Shown here: positions 38,226 to 64,000 of the stretch, one piece after another
How positions within the stretch are numbered: position 1 is the stretch's first letter
Layout of the letters: each line of letters begins with the position of its first letter
NCBI GenBank assembly: GCA_963971305.1
Contig: OZ020306.1
Span: forward strand, 39,329,512 to 39,393,511
Length of the DNA: 64,000 nt
Reading direction: 5' to 3'
Source: Arcuatula senhousia
Lineage: Eukaryota > Mollusca > Bivalvia > Mytilida > Mytilidae
Translations under genes and position numbers: made by a program
Notes under the pieces: generated by a model
Seen by the model: only the letters and a program-made list of their open reading frames with translations
The model's database searches: none
What the model was told of the DNA's origin: nothing

Positions 38226-39253
38226 AGCTCACCTGGACCCAAGGTCCATGTGAGCTATTGCCATCACTTGGCGTCTGTCGTCGTCGTCTGTCGTCGTTGT
38301 CGTCTGTCGTCTGTCGGTGTCGTCGTCTGTAAACAATTTTTCAAAAATCTTCTCCTCTGAAACTACTGAACAGAATTCAATGAAACTTGGTATGATTGAT
38401 CCTTAGGGTGTTCTGCATAAAAGTTTTGTTTCGATTTTTGATTCTTCAAAAAACATGGCAGCCCTGGCTAAAAATAGAACAGGGGGGTCAGACTACTGTT
38501 TCTGGCTTGTAATTCAAAAAGTATAAGAGATAGATAAAATCCGGTGCCACGCTACTGCTTCAGGATCAAAAGTTCTATGAAAGTCTCCATTTGGTCGAAG
38601 TTGTCAGATGACCCCTTATAAGGTTATGGCCCCTTAAAGGTGAAAAACAGCATTTTTTCATGTTTTTGCCTTATAGTATGAAAACTATTGCAGATAAAAA
38701 AAACTGTTGCTTGCTTAAATGTTCAGCTCATTAAGCTCTACAAAAGTCTCCATAGAGTTGAAGTTGTCAGATGACCCCTTATAAGGGTTACAGCCCCTTA
38801 AAGGTGAAAAATAGTGTTTTTGGCCTATAGAAGGAAAACTATTGCAGATAGAGAAAAGCTGTTGCTTGCTTAAATGTTCATCTCATTTAGTTCTACAAAA
38901 GCATCCATAGGGTCAAAGATGTCAGATGACCCCTTATAGGGGTAACAGCCCCTTAAAGGCGAAAAATAGTTTGTTTGGCCTATAGAATGAAAACTATTGC
39001 AGATAGAAAAAAAAACTGTTGCTTGCTTAAATGTTCAGCTCATTTAGCTCTACAAAAGACCCCATAGGGTGGAAGTTGACAGATGACCCTTATAGGGGTT
39101 ACAATCAAAGGTGAAAAATAGTGTTTTTGGCCTATAGAATTAAAAACTATTATAGATAGAAAAAAGCTTTTTCTTGCTTAAACATTCAGCTCATTAAGCT
39201 ATACAATTGACATCAAGACCAGGTGAGCGATTCAGGCTCCTGGGAGCCTCTTG
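38226..39253 (+). mobile_element. AGCTCACCTGG-family element, copy 2
   Basis: The 5' hairpin is AGCTCACCTGGACC...GGTCCATGTGAGCT, followed by a (GTC)n run and a core of about 155-bp units like copy 1 but with about four units. It ends GGCTCCTGGGAGCCTCTTG then TT. The hairpin loop has changed in a compensatory way relative to copy 1 (GGCC/GGCC against GGACC/GGTCC), suggesting that the stem matters, not its sequence. Confidence 0.78.
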
Positions 39254-40062
39254 TTGATTTTATTCGAGAAGGAGAAATTACATCAAAAACGGATAGGGAT
39301 AAATTGATGTTTTCCTTAGCTCAAGGTTGATCACACCATCTGGCTGACCCACAAAGGGAAACTACTCTTGCAAAATGAAAATAAAAGAATGGAATCGGGA
39401 TATCGGATGACTTTTTGAAAAGGCCCATAGACAATAGACAATATTCATTTGCATAAACACATTTACATTAAATGGTTATAGCACACAGAAATAAGCAAAA
39501 ACCTCAATAAACAGTTAATTATTACATACATAGCAATATAAATATGAAGTGACAGTGCAGGGGCAGATGCAGAGTTCAATGAAAAGGGGGGGGCATGACT
39601 TTAATAAATGTCAAGTTTTTGATGAAAATTTAAAGTAGTTTGGTCAATTTTACTCACCAAAAAATACAAATTTCTCGATTAAATTTATAATTTATCATAC
39701 TTTTAATTTTGTATTCTCATCTGCCAGCATTCTTGTAGAAATTAACTAAAGAAATTTGATAATTGGATAGGAGTTGTTATTTGTTAAGAAAAAATTACCA
39801 TATAGCAGGTTATTTTCGTGGGGGTAAATTTAGCGGTTTTTGTGTTATAAGGAATGTGAAAAAATTTTGTGGGTTTTATTTTCGCGGTCTGTGATAACGT
39901 TTGTATATGATTATATGTTTCATTGTTAAAGTATGAGGAAATGGATCTCCTAGTAGATTTTTACGTTTATTATAGTAAAGCACCAGGTTAGTTAACTGCA
40001 ATTACAAGTCACTGAGGTCATGAAGATGCCCTAAAAAAAATTGTGCTCCCCATCTTGTTTTT

Positions 40063-41021
40063 ATATGACCGCATAATTTTTGCGATCGTATAATGTTATG
40101 GCGATGTCGTCGTTGTCGTTGTCGTCGTCGTCGTTTTTGTCGTCTTGGGACATTTGGTTTCCGTGCGATAACTTGAGTAAATATTGACCAATTGTTATGA
40201 AATTTTGATATGATGTTTGTAACCACTAGAGGAAGGTTCCTGTTGTATTTGGGGTTGGTGGCCCTTACCGTTTTGAAAAAAAGGGCCAAAAGGGGCTAAA
40301 ACGGGTGTATTGACAAAACTGTTGTAGAATGTTTATTATTCATTTGATTTTGAAAATTCTTTTTTTATTGAATTCCTCATTAAATTCTGTCAACAAAATG
40401 TGTCAATGGTTTTGATGTATATTGAACCGTTACATTGATTCAGGGGGCCAAAGACAGGCAACACCCAAAAAATCAACTTTTTTATTGGGGTCCGTTTTTC
40501 AAAATCTTTTTTTCATTGGAATCCTTGTGAAAATCCCTGCCTGCAATTTTCAATCAGATTTGCAATATCTCTTACTGTTTTTGAGATATAAGGGGTCGAA
40601 TGGACAAAAAATGCCATTTTTAAAAGTTGGTCAAGGCAAATGGTTTTACACAAGAAATTTAGCTGTAGTGGGCCAGCCAATTGTTATGAAGTTTGAATAT
40701 GATGATCATATATACTGAAGGAAGCTTTTTATTGCATTTGGGGTTTGTGGTCCTAACCTTTTGTAAAAAAAGGGCCAAAAGGGGCTTAATCGTGTCAAAA
40801 ATGTCAATGAATATAGAAATAATTTTTTTTCTATTAAATGTTATTGTTAATATATATGTGTCAAATATGCATTTTAAAGTCCACCATAGCTTGCATGTGT
40901 AAAAAAGCTTTGTATGTCCACCATGGGCTGCATGTGACCAAAGCAATAGACTACCCATATTGGGCCTCCAATGTACAGGGTTCAACTTGTTGCGGTTGTA
41001 TCATGCTGCGCTCGGCGTAGC
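40063..41021 (+). mobile_element. ATA(T/C)GACCGCA-family element, copy 1
   Basis: It starts after a T-run with ATATGACCGCATAAT...ATCGTATAAT, a weak hairpin, then a GTC/GTT run. It ends TTGCGGTTGTATCATGCTGCGCTCGGCGTAGC then a T-run. Inside, two imperfect direct repeats about 490 bp apart contain 'CCAATTGTTATGAA' and 'AAAAAAAGGGCCAAAAGGGGCT'. The minus-strand frames here are shadows of the repeat. A second copy starts at 63701. Confidence 0.65.
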
Positions 41022-41393
41022 TTTTTATTATTGAAGGTTACATTACCACTAGCTTTAAACATGAATTTCCTGCACCAAGATACAAAGTAAAAGTGCTGTA
41101 TTTTTTAAGTTCAAGATGCATGAAAGTCATTAGTCAAACCACAATAATGGAATGTTAGTCTATGTTGTTGGGTAAATGAATTAAGGAATCAACCTGTCTG
41201 TCTTTCTTTCTGTTCACATACTCTGTAAGAGCTTACTACTAACCACTTAAATGATGGATTTTATGAAACTTTATAGGAAGGAATTTAAAGTATACTATAC
41301 AGGAAGGAATTACATCATATGCCACGTATGTAGATATGCTGATTTCATTGTTCTGATATATCATTCAAAGAAGATCACTGGACTTCAGTTTTT

Positions 41394-44300
41394 GTCTCGC
41401 CTGGCGAGACATAGGTATTACTTTCCGGCGGCGGCGGCGGCGTAAACTTTTTTGTAAGACTTTTGTGGAAAATGAATTACAAGAAAAGTATAATAGCTAG
41501 GCATCTGATATTTGGTATACAGACAATTGAGGTTATGGTCTACGCAACTGGCACCATGCCGTTTGACCCTGACCCCAATTTCATGGTTCAGCGACTCTGT
41601 GAACTTAGATGTTTTTTCAGGCCAAAAGACACCTTTGTAAGACTTTTGTGGAAAATGAATTACAAGAAAAGTATAATAGCTAGGCATCTGATATTTGGTA
41701 TACAGACAGTTGGGGTTATGGTCTACGCAACTGGTACCATGCCATTTGACCCTGACCCCAATTTCATGGTTCAGTGACTCTGTGAACTTAGATATTTTTT
41801 CAGGCCAAAAGACCCCTTTGTAAGACTTGTGGAAAATGAATTACAAGAAAAGCATAATAGCTAGGCATCTGATATTTGGTATACAGACAGTTGGGATTAT
41901 GGTCTACGCAACTGGCCCCATGCCATTTGACCTTGACCCCATTTTCATAGTTCAGTGACTCTGTACACTTAGATGTTTTTTTCAGGCCAAAAGACCCCTT
42001 TGTAAGACTTTTGTGGAAAATGAATTACAAGAAAAGCATAATAGCTAGGCATCTGATATTTGGTATACAGACAGTTGGGATTACGGTCTACGCAACTGGC
42101 CCAATGCCATTTGACCCTGACCCCATTTTCATGGTTCAGTGACTCTGTAAACTTAGATGTTTTTTTTCAGGCCAAAAGACCCCTTTGTAAGACTTTTGTG
42201 GAAAATGAATTACAAGAAAAGTATAATAGCTAGGCATCTGATATTTGTGTACAGACAGTTGGGATTATGGTCTACGCAACTGGCACCTTGCCGTTTGACC
42301 CTGACCCCAATTTCGTGGTTCAGTGACTCTGTGAACTTAGATATTTTTTCAGGCCAAAAGACCCCTTTGTAAGACTTTTGTGGAAAATGAATTACAAGAA
42401 AAGCATAATAGCTAGGCATATGATATTTGGTATACAGACAGTTGGGATTATGGTCTACGCAACTGGCCCCATGCCATTTGACCCTGACCCCATTTTCATG
42501 GTTCAGTGACTCTGTAAACTTAGATGTTTTTTTCAGGCCAAAAGACCCCTTTGTAAGACTTTTGTGGAAAATGAATTACAAGAAAAGTATAATAGCTAGG
42601 CATCTGATATTTGGTATACAGACAGTTGGGGTTATGGTCTACGCAACTTGCACCATGCCATTTGACCCTGACCCCAATTTCATGGTTCAGTGACTCTCTG
42701 AACTTAGATATTTTTTCAGGCCAAAAGACCCCTTTGTAAGACCTTTGTGGAAAATGAATTACAAGAAAAGCATAATAGCTAGGCATCTGATATTTGGTAT
42801 ACAGACAGTTGGGGTTATGGTCTACGCAACTGGCCCCATGCCATTTGACCTTGACCCCATTTTCATAGTTCAGTGACTCTGTACACTTAGATGTTTTTTT
42901 CAGGCCAAAAGACCCCTTTGTAAGACTTTTGTGGAAAATGAATTACAAGAAAAGCATAATAGCTAGGCATCTGATATTTGGTATACAGACAGTTGGGATT
43001 ACGGTCTACGCAACTGGCCCAATGCCATTTGACCCTGACCCCATTTTCATGGTTCAGTGACTCTGTAAACTTAGATGTTTTTTTTCAGGCCAAAAGACCC
43101 CTTTGTAAGACTTTTGTGGAAAATGAATTACAAGAAAAGTATAATAGCTAGGCATCTGATATTTGTGTACAGACAGTTGGGATTATGGTCTACGCAACTG
43201 GCACCTTGCCGTTTGACCCTGACCCCAATTTCGTGGTTCAGTGACTCTGTGAACTTAGATATTTTTTCAGGCCAAAAGACCCCTTTGTAAGACTTTTGTG
43301 GAAAATGAATTACAAGAAAAGCATAATAGCTAGGCATATGATATTTGGTATACAGACAGTTGGGATTATGGTCTACGCAACTGGCCCCATGCCATTTGAC
43401 CCTGACCCCATTTTCATGGTTCAGTGACTCTGTAAACTTAGATGTTTTTTTCAGGCCAAAAGACCCCTTTGTAAGACTTTTGTGGAAAATGAATTACAAG
43501 AAAAGTATAATAGCTAGGCATCTGATATTTGGTATACAGACAGTTGGGGTTATGGTCTACGCAACTTGCACCATGCCATTTGACCCTGACCCCAATTTCA
43601 TGGTTCAGTGACTCTCTGAACTTAGATATTTTTTCAGGCCAAAAGACCCCTTTGTAAGACCTTTGTGGAAAATGAATTACAAGAAAAGCATAATAGCTAG
43701 GCATCTGATATTTGGTATACAGACAGTTGGGGTTATGGTCTACGCAACTGGCCCCATGCCATTTGACCCTGACCCCTTTTTCATGGTTCAGTGACTGTAA
43801 ACTTAGATGTTTTTTCTGGCCAAAAGACCCTTTTGTAAGACTTTTGTGGAAAATGAATTACAAGAAAAGTATAATAGCTAGGCATCTGATATTTGGTATA
43901 CAGACAGTTGGCGTTATGGTCTATGCAACTGGCCCCATGCTATTTGACCCTGACCCCATTTTCATGGTTCAGTGACTCTGTGGACTTAGATGATTTTTGG
44001 GACAATTTAAACTTTTGTGGAAAATAAATTAAGTTAAAAGTATAATAGCTAGACATCTGATATTTGGTATACAGACATTTGGGGTTTTGGTCTACACAAC
44101 TAACACCATGTTGTGTGACCCTGACCCCATTTTCATGGTTCAGTGACTTTGTGAACTTAGATGATTTTTAGGTGAAAAATGAGTTAAGTGAAAAGTATAT
44201 TATAGCTAGGCATCTTATATTTGGGGATTATGGTATACACAACTGACGTCACCATGTAATGTGACCTTGACCCCATTTTCATGGTTGAATGACTCAGTGA

Positions 44301-44492
44301 ATGGTTTTTTTTTCATTGTTTCTCAATAACTATTGTATCTTGATCACACTTCAGACATTTTTGTGATGGTTAAATGGAATTCTGTCATTTGTAACATGAC
44401 CTTGACCTTAACTTTTCTGAAGGCCCAGCTAGACCTTCAATGAGTTCTGTGATGGTGCCGACAGGCAAGACATACTTTAGTGTCAACTCTTG
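41394..44492 (+). mobile_element. 3.1-kb pearl/Helitron-like element with ~184-bp units
   Basis: It opens GTCTCGCC/GGCGAGACATAGG with a (GGC)n run and closes GACAGGCAAGACATACTTTAG...CTCTTG then TTTTT. About 14 close units of roughly 183-184 bp (TTTGTAAGAC near 41450, 41633, 41816, ...) are followed by two or three degenerate ones up to 44.45 kb. The unit is related to, but diverged from, the 182-bp unit at 15.9 kb. Repeated frames such as SIIARHLIFGIQT on both strands are by-products of the array, not genes. It ends only about 100 bp before the first recognised transporter exon. Confidence 0.8.
41897..43767 (+). repeat. 918-bp higher-order duplication (five units each) within the array
   Basis: Positions 41897-42849 and 42815-43767 match with a constant offset of 918 bp (5 x 183.6). 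Open frames on both strands recur exactly 918 bp apart with identical translations. First differences lie at the outer edges, near 41896/42814 (A/G) and 42850/43768 (T/C). Adjacent units inside the block differ at many sites, so this is a recent block duplication and not homogenisation of single units. Confidence 0.85.
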
Positions 44493-44598
44493 TTTTTGCA
44501 ATATTGAGTTCAAAAATAAATAAAAAGTTTTTGCTCAAAGTATTCCTGGTTTAATGCTTAGCTGTCAGAACATAACCATTATTTGTTCTTTTTTGTAG

Positions 44599-63681
<19,083 letters not shown>

Positions 63682-63700
63682 GTAGGTACAAGTAATTTTT

Positions 63701-64000
63701 ATACGACCGCAAAAAAAATGTGGACGTATAATGGTATGATGCTGTCGTCGTCGTTGTCTGCGTAGTTGTTGTCTGCGTTGTCTGTTAACTTTAGTGATCC
63801 CGCAATAACTTAAGTTCTAGTTATCCAATTGGTATGAAATTTGACAGTGATGTTCCTTATTATAAAAGAATGGACAGGATTGATTTTTTTTTAAAGAAAT
63901 TGATTTCTTGTCATTAAAACGTTACATAAAAATCCATTCATGAGAGAAGAACAGTGAATTTAGCAGGCAACTTTTGTGATTGATTTTCTTCAGCTTTTAT
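63701..64000 (+). mobile_element. ATACGACCGC-family element, copy 2, cut by window end
   Basis: After a T-run: ATACGACCGCAAAAAAAATG, then ACGTATAAT, then a GTCGTCGTCGTTGTC run, and 'CAATTGGTATGAAATTTGAC', as in the copy at 40063. It begins only 19 nt after the donor of the preceding exon. The 3' end is not in the window. Confidence 0.6.

Noticed and set aside
41418..43975. Many overlapping 60-100-codon frames on both strands with recurring peptides
   Set aside because: They recur at the tandem-unit period and at 918 bp, on both strands equally. They are translations of the repeat, not genes.

Overview
This is a eukaryotic, strongly AT-rich stretch of genome with long introns, two multi-exon genes on the + strand and many short non-autonomous mobile elements. 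The repeat set points to a mollusc, most likely a bivalve. It includes tandem cores of about 150-180 bp between fixed hairpin ends, long GTC/CGTC runs, and the 'AGCTCACCTGG...GGCTCCTGGGAGCC' and 'GTCTCGCCTGC...GGCAGGCGAGACATAC' families. That taxonomic call rests on recognising repeat styles, not on a search. Neither gene looks prokaryotic, and I see no operon, CRISPR array or rRNA.

Layout: 1-23,170 has no gene I can firmly support; it is upstream or intronic DNA with small inverted-repeat elements, a 1.85-kb TTAA-flanked element (3947-5797) and a 182-bp tandem array (15847-17022). 23,171-29,572 holds an ETS1/2 (Pointed-type) transcription factor in eight exons. It has a TP phospho-acceptor motif, a PNT/SAM domain and a C-terminal ETS DNA-binding domain. 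The modelled length is 454 aa, close to vertebrate ETS1/ETS2. A long AT-rich 3' UTR probably follows to about 32.5 kb. 32.6-44.6 kb is repeat-dominated and includes a 3.1-kb array (41394-44492) containing a 918-bp higher-order duplication. 44,599-63,681 holds eleven exons of an ABCC1/MRP1-type ABC transporter, covering TMD0, the L0 linker and the first half of TMD1. Its first exon (about 16 codons in human MRP1) was not found, and both nucleotide-binding domains lie beyond the window.

The most unusual observation is in the transporter gene. At four places its introns carry decayed partial copies of the neighbouring exon's end together with its splice site. These are four extra copies of one 3' splice junction (45.14-45.30 kb), a copied exon 3' end with donor (46.04 kb), a copied exon 5' start with a strong acceptor and an in-frame stop (56.29 kb), and another exon 5' start (62.22 kb). 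One extra acceptor (exon start 45301) would add 14 in-frame hydrophobic codons to TMD0.

Mobile elements: two piggyBac-family copies sharing a 13-bp terminal inverted repeat and TTAA targets sit 100 bp apart in one transporter intron. One still carries a broken N-terminal transposase fragment. Eleven non-autonomous elements from five or six families share one terminal layout (T-run, 5' hairpin, 3' CTAG/CTTG then T-run), and all eleven lie in the same orientation. This fits Helitron/Helentron-derived elements of the bivalve 'pearl' type, which is an inference. The two genes have no evident functional link beyond being neighbours.
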